This document shows, piece after piece, positions 1 through 11,609 of a stretch of 64,000 nucleotides of DNA. Source of the stretch: Sialis fuliginosa (lineage: Eukaryota; Arthropoda; Insecta; Megaloptera; Sialidae); the NCBI GenBank assembly GCA_961205875.1, contig OY540809.1, forward strand, positions 35,476,267 through 35,540,266. Reading direction: 5' to 3'. Both the position numbers and the translations under genes were made by a program. Under the pieces are notes generated by a model, which was not told the origin of the DNA, searched no databases, and saw nothing but the letters and a program-made list of their open reading frames with translations. The stretch's first letter is position 1; the number at the start of each line of letters is the position of its first letter.

Positions 1-398
1 TGATTACTACCATATCACACATTTAACTGGAATGTCTTACAGTGTAATTTGATGACAATCGGCCAATAGATGTCAAAATGGTGGACATTAATTATTTATT
101 TAATTATTATATTATCATAGCAACTGCTTTACATTGTTTCAAAGACGATTCTTTCATTTTGTAATGTGTCCATCACTGCGTGCTCATTAATGGTTTTACC
201 TTTGCCATTACTGGAGAAAAAACATGAATAAAATAAAAGGTTATGATTTAAAAAAAAGAAGCTATATTTGCGGACTTTGGTAATTAAATTGATTAATAAA
301 AGAGTTACTTGTTTTATTAGTAATATGAGTTCGTGAGAATTACAAAAAACAAGCCCATTAATAAAAAAAAAACAGAATACTTGGTGCCTTTACCTTAT
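1..398 (+). mobile_element. Family H non-autonomous DNA element, cut by window start
   Basis: The segment matches the reverse of 25946-26520 and parts of 34904-35152 over most of its length. Its right end carries the family terminus GGTGCCTTTACCTTAT; the left terminus lies outside the window. It encodes nothing recognisable. The shared inverted terminus AAGGTA..GGCACCA indicates a DNA-transposon-derived element, superfamily unknown. Confidence 0.7.
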
Positions 399-1197
399 GT
401 TTTACATTTGTAAACCGATTAATCTATTTTCTAGTTGATTTATAAATTGTAAGTTGAAGTAATTAACTATAATAGGTACTATTAGTAATTGTTATTTACT
501 ATATATACTTATATACACAAATACATACACGTATATCAGTTAATACGTATGTATTCATTAACTTTTATCGACTATTTAAGCTTTTTTTATTCATTAATCA
601 TGTCAATAGTTTTATAGAAATTCTAATTATAAACATATTTATATTGGTTCTAAAAACCAATTTGTTGAAAATGTTTTAAACCAATCGATTAGAATTATAA
701 TGGCATCAATCAAGTTGACATTTATTATAGTTATGACGTTCGTGAAAAATAGTAGGTAGCTAATGTTAATAAATATGTGTCAATGCATTTAGATAATGGA
801 TAGTAATTTCAAGCAGTTAATGTTTAACGAAAAAAAAATTTAATTTATCAATGTATTATGTTACATTTTCTTCGTAATTGTAGGGTTTGTGAATTCAATT
901 TGTGCTGCTGATCACAAGGGGCTATTTGTATTGAAATTAATTGTCATAAATTGAAAATTAGAAGCTATCTGATATTGTGAATTCTTTGTTTTCATTTAAT
1001 ATTATTTTTGAAAGTGGCCCAACGATTTAACATAATAATTTAACTATTGCGTTATTTTGAACTATGTATGTATATCTAATAACTATGAACCTATAACTTT
1101 AATACGTTGTACAAAAGATAAGGTTTAAAATTAATTTATAACATTGTACATCTATAGTTTTAAATCCGATAATCTCAAAATCGAATGTTATCATTTT
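399..1197. other. A+T-rich stretch without recognised feature
   Basis: Short TA-rich simple sequence (around 490-550) and no inverted repeats, long frames or similarity to other parts of the window that I could see. Confidence 0.5.
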
Positions 1198-1928
1198 CGT
1201 GACTCACTGTCCGTCCGTCCTTTTCACTCAAAGCTAAATAGCTCGTAGACTATATAAGCTAAAAACTTGAAATTTTTATCGAACATGTAAAATGGTACCC
1301 TCTAGTAAAATATGTACAAATTTATTGAATAAATAATTTTTCAAGGGGGGGGGGGCAATAAGGAGCTAAAGCTAGGTAAAAAAAATATTTTTTTTATACC
1401 AAGGCATGTGACACGTTAAAATGTATAACCAAATAAGCGGAATGTAACCCTTTTTCTATTTTTTTCTAAATCAAAAAAGGTGCCTGCAGGGGGCTTTTAA
1501 GCAAATCAAAAAAAAAATTGTCTACCAAGACGTGTGAGATATCAAAATGTAGATCTCAATCAGTAAAATTTGATACTATTTTTTATTTTTTTTAAGCTCA
1601 AAAATGGCGCCACTAAGTGGTTAAAAGCAGTATTTTATTTTGTCCTCTCCCCCTCTAACTCTGTAACTACTGGCTCAAAAAATCTGAAAAAAATGGGGAC
1701 GAGGCTTTGGTGGGACTACCAACGACAAATACTAAAGTCATCAAAATAATTTTAAATTTTGGAATTATAGGGAGGGGTGTCATTTTATTTTTATTTTCAT
1801 GTCTAGGCAAGTGGGGTTTCGAAATGTACATCTCAATTTGTAAAATATGACCATATTTTTATTTTTTTTCTAACTCAAAAAAGGTGCCTGTAAGTGGCTC
1901 CAAACAGTCCACGTACTTCGGAACCCTT
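1198..1928 (-). mobile_element. Family E repeat, copy 1
   Basis: Shares GTCCGTCCGTCC, the phrase CACTCAAAGCTAAATAGCTC and a G-run module with 3951-4235, and internal modules (GGCGCCTGCAGGGGGC-like, ACCAAGGCATGTG) with 2434-3136. The right end CTTCGGAACCCTT is the inverse of AGGGTTCCGAAG, the left end of the copy at 3951, so these are probably the family's terminal inverted repeats. A 10-G run lies near 1347. Non-coding. Confidence 0.65.
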
Positions 1929-2033
1929 ATGGCATACACTCGTGTATGTCTTGCCCGAATTATTTTTTAAGTAATATGAAATTCGGAATTTTCCCATTTT
2001 TTATGCTGGTATTTTTAAACGTTAATTTCTGGC

Positions 2034-2203
2034 TATGTCTGTATTATAGTGGTTTAACACCAAAATGACAAAACACAAACACAGTGTTTTAAAAACAGTT
2101 CGTATCTAAAAATGTATAAGTTTTGTTGCAATTTTGTAAAATAAAAACACCGTGTTGCTGTTTTGTCTTTTTGGTGTAAAACCACCTTTATAACGACAGT
2201 ATG
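2034..2203. mobile_element. Small palindromic MITE-like element
   Basis: Arms of about 60 bp are inverted copies (GTGGTTTAACACCAAAA on the left, TTTTGGTGTAAAACCAC on the right) around a short spacer. Ends are approximately ATGTCTGTATTATA and TATAACGACAGTAT. No coding. Superfamily not determined. Confidence 0.65.
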
Positions 2204-2433
2204 TTTCATTGTCAGTTAGTTGAAAGTCGCGGTCGAGTTGTTTTAAAATTTATGCTGTGTTCTACTGTTAAAGTATTATATTAAAAGGAAATAAACATTT
2301 GTTGTCAATGGTGAGTAATTTATTTATATGTATTTCTGAATACACGAATACAACAGCTAAATGTATCGTTTTAATGTAAATGTCAAACGAAGAGAATTAT
2401 AATAAAATCTATGTTTGGTATAGTTGATAAGAG

Positions 2434-3136
2434 CAAGAGCTGACTGCAAAAAAACTAGCCTATCGAGTAACAGGGTAAAAATATTTTTTTTATATCAAGG
2501 CATGTGGCATGTTAAAATGTATAACCAAAGCAGCGGAAGTTGACCCTCTTTTGTATTTTTGTCTAAATCAAAAATGGCGCCTGCAGGGGGCTTTAAAGCA
2601 AATTCAAAAATAAAAAAATAAAAATGGTATACCAAGGCGTGTGGGGTGTCAAAATGTAGATCTCAATTAGTAGAATATGACCAATTTTTTTATTTTTTTC
2701 TAACTCAAAAATGGCGCCAGCAGGGGTCTTCAAACAGTATTTTATTTCCCCCCCTCCCCTCAAACTATCTTTTTAAAATTTGGTAACGAGGCTTTGGTGG
2801 GACTACCAACTACAAACACTAAAGTCAATAATATCTTTTTAAATTTTGGAACAATGGGGAGGGGCGTCAAATAATTCTGTATTTTTATTTAATATTATTA
2901 AAAAAATAAGAAAGAGGGTAAATTTCCGCTGCTTTGGTTATTTATTTTAACATGCCACATGCCTTGGTATAAAACAACATATTTTTTTACCTACCTTTAG
3001 CTCCTTAGCCCCCCCTCCTGAAAAATGAACAAGTTCCGCCCAGGTACGAAATGATTTTTCTCATGATCGCTACTAACATTTAAAAAACATTTTACCCTGT
3101 TACTCGATAGGCTAGTTTTTTTGCAGTCAGCTCTTG
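2434..3136. mobile_element. Family E-related element with its own long inverted repeats, copy 3
   Basis: Starts CAAGAGCTGACTGC and ends with its exact inverse, followed inward by ACTAGCCTATCGAGTAACAG in both arms. Internal arms also repeat ATACCAAGGCATGTGGCATG in inverse orientation. The interior is related to copies at 1198 and 3951, but the termini differ, so it is a mosaic or a sister family. No clear target duplication. Confidence 0.75.
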
Positions 3137-3511
3137 GTCTAATATTTGTATTAAACGTTAGTACGTTTCATCGAGGTGTTATTCTACTATAAATTGCACT
3201 CAAAAATTAAAAGATAAAAATATTAAGCAAAACCAAATCTAATTTTCCTGCAAGTTTAATAATTATATTTATGAATCGTTTTCCATATATCTCAGTAAAA
3301 ACGTACACAATCTAATAATGAAATATACGCAAATATGTACAGACAGAGAGAGCTTTATGTTTGCTCGTTACCGTGTTGTGTTATTATTTACAATCAGTTT
3401 CCACGGTACTCGTTTCAGTTTATTTTTGCACGACGTTGTTGCTATATACTATTCTAATATAATGCAGAGATATGTTTACTCGTATTTAAAAATTGTGTTA
3501 TTAAAAAAACG
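3137..3511. other. Stretch without recognised feature
   Basis: A+T-rich. An 82-codon open frame at 3318-3566 runs across the boundary into a repeat fragment and has no protein-like character. Confidence 0.5.
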
Positions 3512-3765
3512 TCTGCCAAGTAAATGCACAGTGCTTTCTCGTGCTAAATTCACCAAAGGTAGTTAATTATTCAACAATTTAAATAAAAACCAATAGTGTT
3601 TATATTAATTGCCTGGAATTGGTTAACCATTTAATTTTTATACAATTTTACTAAAAAATATTAGTTCGGCATTTTTCTTTAAACGCACCTGAATAATTTT
3701 TCATATAGGTATTTTTAATTTTTTGACAATTTCAATCTATATCTAAATTTATGCAAACGTGTGAA
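3512..3765 (+). mobile_element. Family A repeat, copy 1 (left-end fragment)
   Basis: Begins GTCTGCCAAGTAAATGCACA and continues through GGTTAACCATTTAATTTTTA, matching the left portions of 19422-20232 and 62316-62915. The right part of the family (simple-repeat core and CGAGGAAGCA end) is absent. Confidence 0.75.
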
Positions 3766-3950
3766 CTTTTTATTTTTCTGAGGTCAGATTCGGTTGCAGC
3801 GACCCCGAAAATATAAAAATGCGTTGGTTTCGTCTTTAACACATGAATTTTTTTTGTGTGGCTGTGTTATTGGCGGTACAAGATAAATGAAAAATGTCTT
3901 GGCTTGCGAATTGTAACTTAAACAGAAGAGCTAATTTGTTAGTGATTGTT

Positions 3951-4235
3951 AGGGTTCCGAAGAAACTCTATTAATCTCACTTTGTTGTCCGTCCGTCCGT
4001 CCTTTTCACTGAAAGCTAAATAGCTCGTAAACTGACGTAAACTATATAAGCTAAAAACTTGAAATTTTTACTGAAAATATAAAATGACGCCCTCTAGTAA
4101 AAGATTTACAAATATATTGAAAAAATAATTTTTCAAGGGGGGCACTAATAAGGAGCCAAAGCTAGGTAAAAATTTTTTTTTTATACCAAGGCATGTGGCA
4201 CGTTAAAATGTATAAACAAACGAGCGGGGATCCCT
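3951..4235 (+). mobile_element. Family E repeat, copy 2 (left part)
   Basis: Starts at AGGGTTCCGAAG, then the GTCCGTCCGTCC tract and the same modules as 1198-1928, ending in the ATACCAAGGCATGTGGCACG module. Truncated on the right, where a palindromic element follows. Confidence 0.65.
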
Positions 4236-4300
4236 GGATTAGAAAATTGTTCAATCTCGAAATCCCGGGATTAAAATTTTTGATCGGGATTGCAATCCCT

Positions 4301-4726
4301 AATATAAACCAAACGGTATTTTATATCGAAAAATCACAAGAGACACAATAATTTTCTTTTATTAAGAGGATTCCAAAACATATTTTATATTACCAATCCG
4401 ATTATTAATACCCGATATATGAATTATTTTCAATTTTGAACGGCCGCCATTTTGAAATTCATAAAGGAATTCCACTAACTAACGAACTTAACTGAGGTAT
4501 TTATAAGATCGATTTGTCTACCAAGTTTCAAAAAGATCGGAAGAATACCTGAAAGGCTAGAGAGTCCGCAAGAAAAAGGTCTTATAATAAAATTAAAAAT
4601 AGTTAATATCTCGAGTACTAATTATTGAATCGATAATATCAAATATGTTTTAGAATCCTCTCAATAAAACCAAATTATTATATCTCTTGTGATTTTTCGT
4701 TATAAAGTACCGTTTGGTTGATATTT
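4301..4726. mobile_element. Palindromic element with about 90-bp arms
   Basis: Left arm includes ACCAAACGGTATTTTATA and AAAAATCACAAGAGA; the right arm has the inverse (TCTCTTGTGATTTTTC, ACCGTTTGGT). The centre contains CGGCCGCCATTTTG and a phrase typical of repeat interiors. Flanks are A/T. Non-autonomous. Confidence 0.65.
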
Positions 4727-5394
4727 TAAAATTTACAAAAAATTATAACAAATCTTGTAAACTAAGAGTCCCGCGTTCGAACCCCCTTAAATACTAAAGA
4801 ATTGAAATGTATAAAAAATCAGAGGTAATCAATTTTTTTATTAAAGTTGCTTTCCAGAGCACCGTGGTATGTCTTGCCCGAATTATTTTTATGCTTACTA
4901 TTTAAATTCGACATTCGGTGTGATGTAACCATAACAATGATGCACGTCTGGCTAATTTTCGACGAGATGCAATTACTCGCGAGTGTCGTAATAAATCTTT
5001 GCATAGTGCAGTAATATAATTAGCATGTTTAATTGCAAGAACGACTTCTGTGCACCGTCTCGTTGACGTATTTACAGTGTTGATACTGCTGTAGTTTTAT
5101 GTAATTTGTTGTTGATGTTCTGCATTTCAAAGTCAGTGGTGGTTTGAAACTGACACAAAAATATAAATTTAAATTGAGATAAATTTAAAGTAAATATCAA
5201 AACATAAATGCCCTGAAAGAATTGAAAGATGTTTTTTAATTTTTGTTGTTATGGTAGATAGAAAAGTGGGTAATTTGGGAGAATTTAAATGGTTGCTAAA
5301 TTATTAATTTTGGGGTTTTAATATAGCCTCTTTTTTTCTTTCTTATACCCATGTACATATATGGCATAATATGTATATACCTACATATATGTTG
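4727..5394. other. Stretch with only a short family E tail
   Basis: 4866-4890 repeats the GTATGTCTTGCCCGAATTAT phrase that also lies just beyond 1928. Otherwise no feature supported. Confidence 0.45.
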
Positions 5395-6265
5395 AGCCGA
5401 TTTTTTTCAAAATCCGGATTATGAAGGAATTATCCATTTTGACCTTCCCTGAATCCATTCGGACTATTTTCGCCATGATGTCTGTGTGTCCGTCTGTCTG
5501 TAAGCGCTGTAACTCAAATACGACAAATCGTAGAAGGGTGAAATTTTATATTTAAGATTAATTTTTGTCTGTCAAGAAAACTTCCTATTTTTGAAAACGA
5601 TCTTTCAACCGGATACGATTTTAGAATTTTTCGAATTACTTTAAAACAGCGCAAATTAGAGAAAAATGGTCAAGTTCAAAATTGTAGGTAATTTTTTTAT
5701 CTATAATTTATTTTCTATTCATTTTTTCGAAAAAACAAATTTTAGAAAAAAAAATTTATTTTATTCAAATGGTTCATAACAGAAAACAACAAATGGTTCA
5801 TAAAACAGAAGAAATATACATGCCATGAGTGTTATGGGACTTTCTCATACGTATTACACAGAGACTGAACAGTGTGTGTGTTTGTCATAGGTACCATGGG
5901 ACTTTCTTATATGTAATACTGAGAGTAAACAGTGTGGGTGATTCTAAATAATTATTTAAAAAAATTCTTTCTGACTAAATCATAAATGTTCGAAAAATGT
6001 ATGGGGAATCAATTATAGATAATAACATACTTTATCTAAAACATGTTTATCTTATTTCAAAAATAATTCGAAAATTCAAAAATTGACAAGAGTAAACATC
6101 CGTTTTCTGTAAAAACGTTGAAAATATTCATTTGATACATAATGTAGAGAATAATATTATGTCCCATTCATTTTATTTTATCTATTATTAGTTTGTCAGA
6201 AATGTGTTTTAATAACTTAAGAATCACGTACACTGTTCACTGTCGAGATTACGTATAAGAAAGTT
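5395..6265 (+). mobile_element. Family F repeat, copy 1
   Basis: Contains CTTCCCTGAATCCATTC, a GTCTGTGTGTCCGTCTGTCT tract and ACTCAAATACGACAAATCGT, which recur in inverse at 39848-40140 and in related form at 13790-14430. A nested inverted pair (CATGGGACTTTCTTATA near 5890 and TATAAGAAAGTTCCGTGG near 6255) suggests a second element in it. Non-coding. Confidence 0.55.
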
Positions 6266-6854
6266 CCGTGGGTCCCAAGGCAGATATTTTTATATTGTAT
6301 TGACAACCATAATAAAGATTTTTTTAAAGAAATGGTTTGTTTATATGTGGATTTCAATTAAATATAAACTTTCTAAGAAAATGATATTGAAATATTCCAA
6401 CTAAAACACTACTGTTAATTTTTATATCAGTAGAAACAAAAAATATAAATTTTTTTTCTAACGAGTCGCTACTGATTAGCAGTCGGCTCGCCAAAGCCAG
6501 CTGAGCTCGTTTGTGAAACAGGAGTCAGCTGTTTTATTTAAATTTACCAATTATTCATCATGAAATGAAATTTTCTCTACCTTCCTCTTATTTTTCTTCT
6601 TCATTTCAGTGAACATGCTTAGATCTTCGCCCGTGGAACGTTATTATTGATCGGTCGTGATTTTAGTAATAATGTAAATGTGGTTTTCTGTTATTGCATA
6701 AAATTTAAGAAATTATGGATTTTATTTACCTTTAAATGTAGTTTTCACCCATTTGTGTGACAAAATTTTATAATACACGAAAAGTATTCGGATTTACAAA
6801 TAAAATTTATAAACTGGAAAAGAAGTATTGAGGCTTCCCCGGTGATCTTGATAT
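6266..6854. other. Stretch without recognised feature
   Basis: A+T-rich. No repeat of other window parts noticed. Confidence 0.45.
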
Positions 6855-7011
6855 GGATCTTGGCTTCTAGGTGTAAGCCGCGTCGGTTTAGTCGTGTTAT
6901 CGGCCAACGTTTCGTCAAACATTGCAGTGGACATCTTCAGAGCTCTTCTAAAGAAACGTTGGCCGATAACACGACCAAACCGATGCGGCTTACACCCAGA
7001 AGCCATGATCC
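6855..7011. mobile_element. Inverted repeat related to Penelope-like retroelement termini
   Basis: Two arms of about 58 bp (6855-6913 and 6953-7011) are inverse copies with few mismatches, including AAACGTTGGCCGATAACACG. The minus strand of the centre has CTGAAGA (6934-6940), a GTCC and GAC pairing segment, then GAAAC (6909-6913), the arrangement of a hammerhead ribozyme core. Hammerheads are known in the terminal repeats of Penelope-like elements. The frames through the arms are a shadow, not a gene. The Penelope assignment is inference. Confidence 0.45.
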
Positions 7012-7383
7012 AAACTGGAAAAGACTTTTTTTTGTGAAATAGAACATATATTATTACTAAACCATTTGAAAGCAAATGTAGTCATTTTTCTGTTTATGGT
7101 AATGAGATTTCAGAATTAACCCATTAACGCCCAAAAGAAAAGAAAAACATGTAGAAGATTTTTTTTAAATGAACTTAAGTACACATACAATATAAACTAA
7201 ATATTATAACAAAAACTTTTTTTTTCATATTTAGAAAAAAAATAAATAACGGTGTGCATTCGTGCAAGTAAATTTGGCAGATACGAAGCCTATTTTGTGT
7301 GAGACTGTTTTTCTGAAATAATTTTTTTTAGATAAATTACATTTACAAATCAAATTATATGTATATTTAAGTTATTCCATACT
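7012..7383. other. Stretch without recognised feature
   Basis: A+T-rich spacer before a family C repeat. Confidence 0.45.
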
Positions 7384-7915
7384 AGCTGTTACCCGCGGCT
7401 TCGCTCGCGTGGATTTCGAAACGCCCATCCCCATGATATTTTTTGCGCCGGATCGAATGAAACTAATTACAACCATTCATATGTAAAAGAGTGTGAAATA
7501 TAAATTAAATAAAAAAAGGGGTTGTTTTTCCTTCTAATATCCCACCCCTGTGGTATTTTTCCCGCCGGATCGAATAAAACCAATTACAACCCTTCATATG
7601 TGACAGGGGATGCAATATTAAAATTTTCTATTTTTGGTTTTAATTTCGTAAATCGTAAATATCTCCGACACTATGCGAGATAGAGGGTTGTTTTTCCCCC
7701 TGATCCCCCCGCTCAGTATTATTTTTCACGCCAGATCGAATAAAACCAATTAAAACCCTTCATATGTAACGAGGGGTAAAAAAAAATTCCTTAGGGGTTG
7801 AATTTTCGAGATACGAAGTAGTCTATGTCAAGATCGATTCAGCGGTTCAACCGTGAAAAGGTAACAAACAGACAGAGAGACAGACACACTTTCGTATTTA
7901 TAATATTAGTATGGA
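7384..7915 (+). mobile_element. Family C repeat (CGCGGCTTCGCTCGCG head), copy 1
   Basis: Head ACTAGCTGTTACCCGCGGCT followed by TCGCTCGCGTGG; three diverged internal repeats of a CGCCGGATCGAAT..AACC..CTTCATATGT module of about 130-160 bp; tail with AACAGACAGAGAGACAGAC then CGTATTTATAATATTAGTAT. This head-and-tail combination is widespread in insect genomes. No coding capacity. Class not settled from the sequence. Confidence 0.75.
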
Positions 7916-8342
7916 TGATTTAAAAAAAATAATTGAATCACATGTTTCAATTGGATAAAATATATTAGTATATCACATGCCTCTATTCATATACAAATAA
8001 TTCGCAGCAATTAAAATACGTTTAAACACTCATGAAACTAATAACAGAACAGCTGTCTAAATGAACTAACAGTTCAATAGACAAAATTAAATTAAAGAAT
8101 AAATTTAAAAAAACTAATAACAGTTAACAGATTTTGTTTGTTGTATACAAGGACAAGCATCTGATTTTTAAGGAAATATTGTAAATTATTATCCATAGAA
8201 AGCAACACGAATTATAAAATGAGGTGTACCCAAGTGTGGACATACGAGCGTATAATTTTGTTGCACAAGTTAATATTTAGTCGTAAAGCAACCAAATTAA
8301 TTTAAATTTAAATAATTAAATTTAATATTGTCTAAGCACGGG
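7916..8342. other. Stretch without recognised feature
   Basis: A+T-rich, no repeat or coding signal seen. Confidence 0.45.
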
Positions 8343-8350
8343 CTAACGAT

Positions 8351-8901
8351 CAGAGCCGGCCTTAGCAAGTCTGGCGCCATGTTCGAGATTTATTTTTCCA
8401 CCTTGTCTCCCCCTAAAAAAATGTTAAAAAATCATCGAAAATGTCAATTAAAATTGGCGCGGTCTACAGACTCCATTTTTTTTTTAAATTTAGCTTACAT
8501 CATTAACTTTAAGACTATCAAATGACCTAAGACCGTCGAGACCTCCTTCCCCTATTACGAACAAATTAAAATTGATAAATTAACAAATAAGTTGATTAGT
8601 TAATATCTCAGCTAATACCTTATTAAAGGTTTTCTGGGTTGTTGAATAAAGATTGTTTAGCAGCTAGCAAATAATCGATTTTTCTTGGATTTTTTTTTAC
8701 AAATTAACATTGTTTATATTTAGCTATATTTTTTGCTTAATCGGGTCTAACAGATCGACAAAAATATAAACTCAAAAATTACAGCCTGTATACTGATTTG
8801 AACCAAAAAAATGACATGCTCCATTGTGCGCCGCCCCACCTGGCCTGGCGCCACGGCCGGTCGCCCTGGTCCCCCCCCCCCCCCCCCCAAAGCCGGTACT
8901 G
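8351..8901. mobile_element. hAT-type non-autonomous element with perfect 8-bp duplication
   Basis: Ends CAGAGCCGGCCTTAG and CAAAGCCGGTACTG are imperfect inverted repeats of hAT type. The 8-bp CTAACGAT is present directly on both sides (8343-8350 and 8902-8909). An 18-C run (8871-8888) and GC-rich sequence occupy the right end. No transposase. A 65-codon frame at 8328-8525 crosses the left junction and is not a gene. Confidence 0.88.
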
Positions 8902-8909
8902 CTAACGAT

Positions 8910-9562
8910 ATGGCACTACTAAATGTAGAAAAGCACTTATGTATGGCATGCTAATGGTTCGAAAAAAGTCAAAATGGAGCCTTGAAGATAAGGAATGTCA
9001 ATCTACTCACAAAAGAATACCATTTTGATTAATAAAGTTTATTTAAAATTTGTTTATTATTTTCTGAGCAGGTAGGTATCTAAAAATAAAATTTTATTTG
9101 ACGTTGAAATCAAATAAAATTTTAACACTTTGTGCCGTAATAAATGTTTTTATTGCACCATTAGGAATCTATTGGTGGCAGTTAGAGGTTCCCATTTCTC
9201 ATAAATAGTCGAGTAAGTAAATGTGTATTTACTCATTCGATCGGGAAACTTAAAGACTTAATATAAATTATGCGGCTCGCTTTGTGCGCTATTTACTTAA
9301 TGATTGGGGTAATGACGGAAATACCCGTAATGAATATATTCATGAAATAGGGTGATAATCATTCAGGGAAGATTTATTAGCGTCTATTAGCGCGGATCTT
9401 CTGTTTTAAGAATTGAGCATCAAAGAAAAATGTGTGGATGGTATGCTTATAGCATTTTTATGTAAGATTTTAATATATTTAGTAGAATAAATTATATGTA
9501 TTTAAATTTATTATGCACATGGGCGTCATGAAGAACTTTTAATAGATAACATTAAAATTGGT
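8910..9562. other. Stretch without recognised feature
   Basis: Ordinary A+T-rich sequence; nothing supported. Confidence 0.45.
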
Positions 9563-10385
9563 ATACAGGGTGTAGCACTTAAAGCAGGGACTTGAACCTG
9601 AACCCGAACCGTAAACCCGAAAAAACCCGTATTTTTCATTAACCTGAACCCGAACCGAACCGCTATATCTCAAAGTCAACGAACCTGAATCTGAACCCGA
9701 AACTTTCATGGATAACTGGTAACCATATATTTTTAAAAGGTTCAATAAATTATTTTTAATAGTTTAATATTTTTCTCCAATTAAATTACGTTTCAGATTG
9801 CAAAAAAAATCTAAAAAAAAGAAATTTCAATCTTTAAAATGTAATTTTATTTTTGACCCTTTTTTATAGCAATATTTTAATGGCTATTAATGGTTTTTTC
9901 TTCATAAAATGTTTTTCGAACAAAATAATTTTCTTTTAATTACAAACTTGAACCCGAACCCAAACCTGAACCCTAAAAAAATAACGGTTTTTGAACCAAA
10001 ATAGTTTGCAACATGTAGAACCCGAACCCGAACTCGAACCGAAATTTATGTTTGAACCTGAACCATAAATAAATTCCGGTTCAAGTCCCTGATTTAATGT
10101 GTAACAAATTTTTATCTCAGAACCATTATATATTTGAAAAAAAAATGTTATGAGGAGTTAATCGAACGGTAATATTTATTTTTTATTTTTGCGTGGACTT
10201 CAAGGATATTTGAATCATTTTTTTTAAAATAGGAATCTGTAATTTTTATTTAAGTAATCTGATTCTACTTAAAATAACAAGAATCTTTCATTGAAAACTT
10301 TTTTTGAACAACCTAAACTTTCCAGGATATTTAACAAAATATTTCGAGATTTTGAACATTTATGATTTTTTTGTAAAATAAAAAA
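9563..10385 (+). mobile_element. Family S element, copy 1, split by a hAT insertion
   Basis: Left end TATACAGGGTGTAGCACTT is followed by the insertion at 9585-10091 and then by sequence (ATCTCAGAACCAT, TTCAAGGATATTTGAATCA, GAATCTTTCATTGAAAAC) that is the inverse of 16020-16815. The end CAGGGTG next to TA resembles mariner-like elements. Right boundary uncertain. Confidence 0.6.
9585..10091. mobile_element. hAT-type element with GAACCC-rich arms
   Basis: Starts CAGGGACTTGAACC and ends GGTTCAAGTCCCTG, inverse copies. Flanking octamers ACTTAAAG (9577-9584) and ATTTAATG (10092-10099) agree at 6 of 8 positions, as expected for an old 8-bp duplication. Both subterminal regions consist of degenerate iterations of GAACCC/GAACCG. 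The 68-codon minus frame at 9539-9745 is a reading of this array. Confidence 0.78.
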
Positions 10386-10470
10386 TGTTTGTTCTTTATT
10401 TTCCTAACAGTACAATTAATGAATAATTCTAAATTGTTTAGTGCGCTTAGCTATTTTGGTTTCTAGATTA

Positions 10471-10698
10471 CACTGGTAGAAAGTTTAACTTGGGCCAAGA
10501 AATCCTTATTTTCTATATAACGAAAAAAATATTTTCTTAATTTAAGAATATACTCTTAATCCAGAAAATTGTTGTTTCCATTTAAAGAAATATTGTTGAA
10601 CGAAAACAGTAATATACTTGGATTAAGAATAAATTTTTATATTAAGAAAATATTGTTTTCGTTATATATAAAACAAGATTTTCACTTTTCTACCTGTG
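10471..10698. mobile_element. Family U palindromic MITE, copy 1, TA-flanked
   Basis: 228-bp near-palindrome. Starts CACTGGTAGAAAG with ACTTGGGCCAAGAAA; ends CTTTTCTACCTGTG; both sides are bounded by TA. Inner arms share ATATTTTCTTAAT. The two outer arms of the BEL nest (51880 and 60427) are the same family. Confidence 0.8.
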
Positions 10699-10992
10699 TA
10701 GGTTATCATTATGAAATAATAACTTATAAAACATTCATATAAGTAATGAGTAATGATAGAATAAAAAGTTCATATGTACATTATACAGACTGATATGTTA
10801 TAGATACAATACAATTTTGGAAGACATGTGTATTGTCATTATCACGAGGATATGACTGCAAATATTAGCATATTTTTGCAAAAAGATAATAAGTTAAATA
10901 TACGTCTTCCTGGGTAGATAATTGTAATCAGTTATTCACAAAATGTGGGCGTCTGCAAACAATTGCACATGCACACATACATGTACTTAACC

Positions 10993-11607
10993 CAGTGTTT
11001 CTCAACCTTTTAGTATTTGTGACCCAATAATTTTCACTGAAATGAATATCTAATATTTAGATATTGGAAAAATAGTTGTTATTTTCAATTAAATAGTCAC
11101 TAGTTGATTTTTTTTTCGGAAAATAGTTTTTTTTACGATTTAATAATAATTAGTGTAAACGAAGTAGTAAAAAAATAGTTGGAATAGTTGTTGCAAATAG
11201 TTGATTTCAAATTGTGTTCAATCAAACCAGTTTTCTGAAAACGGTTGAGATATGTAATAAAATTACAATAAATGCATTTTTACGCAATAGTTGAAAAACT
11301 ATTTTTCCAATCTCTACTAATATTAAACCATCTTTCGAGAAACATTGCTCTGAAAGACAGGCCCAAGTGAGTCTCTAATAATTATTAATCTTGTTTTTAA
11401 TTTAATATTAATAAGTTAATTATTAAATACATTGTGCAGTACTGATACAATCGTATTTATAAGTGTAATATATTAGTGTAAATGTAAATGGGTATTTTAT
11501 ATTTTATTATGACAGAATGTATTTCATTGCTTTTCTTTCAGTAAATTAAATATATTTTTTTTTAAAATTTTTTCTCGATATGCTCGCGCGCCCCATTTAA
11601 TTTTATC
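10993..11607 (+). mobile_element. hAT-like element, right end lost
   Basis: Left terminus CAGTGTTTCTCAACCTTTT is typical of hAT elements. The interior near 11510-11590 is the inverse of 33505-33600, including CTCGATATGCTCGCGCGCCCC. The right terminus is missing where family A sequence takes over at about 11610. Confidence 0.6.
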
Positions 11608-11609
11608 AC

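Noticed and set aside
3318-3566. 82-codon plus frame
   Set aside because: Runs into a family A fragment; no domain, and length is expected by chance.
4752-4790. tRNA-like B box (GCGTTCGAACCCC)
   Set aside because: No A box at the right distance and no cloverleaf arms.
6794-7075. Frames on both strands with ETLADNTTKP
   Set aside because: Both read the arms of the same inverted repeat; repeat shadow.
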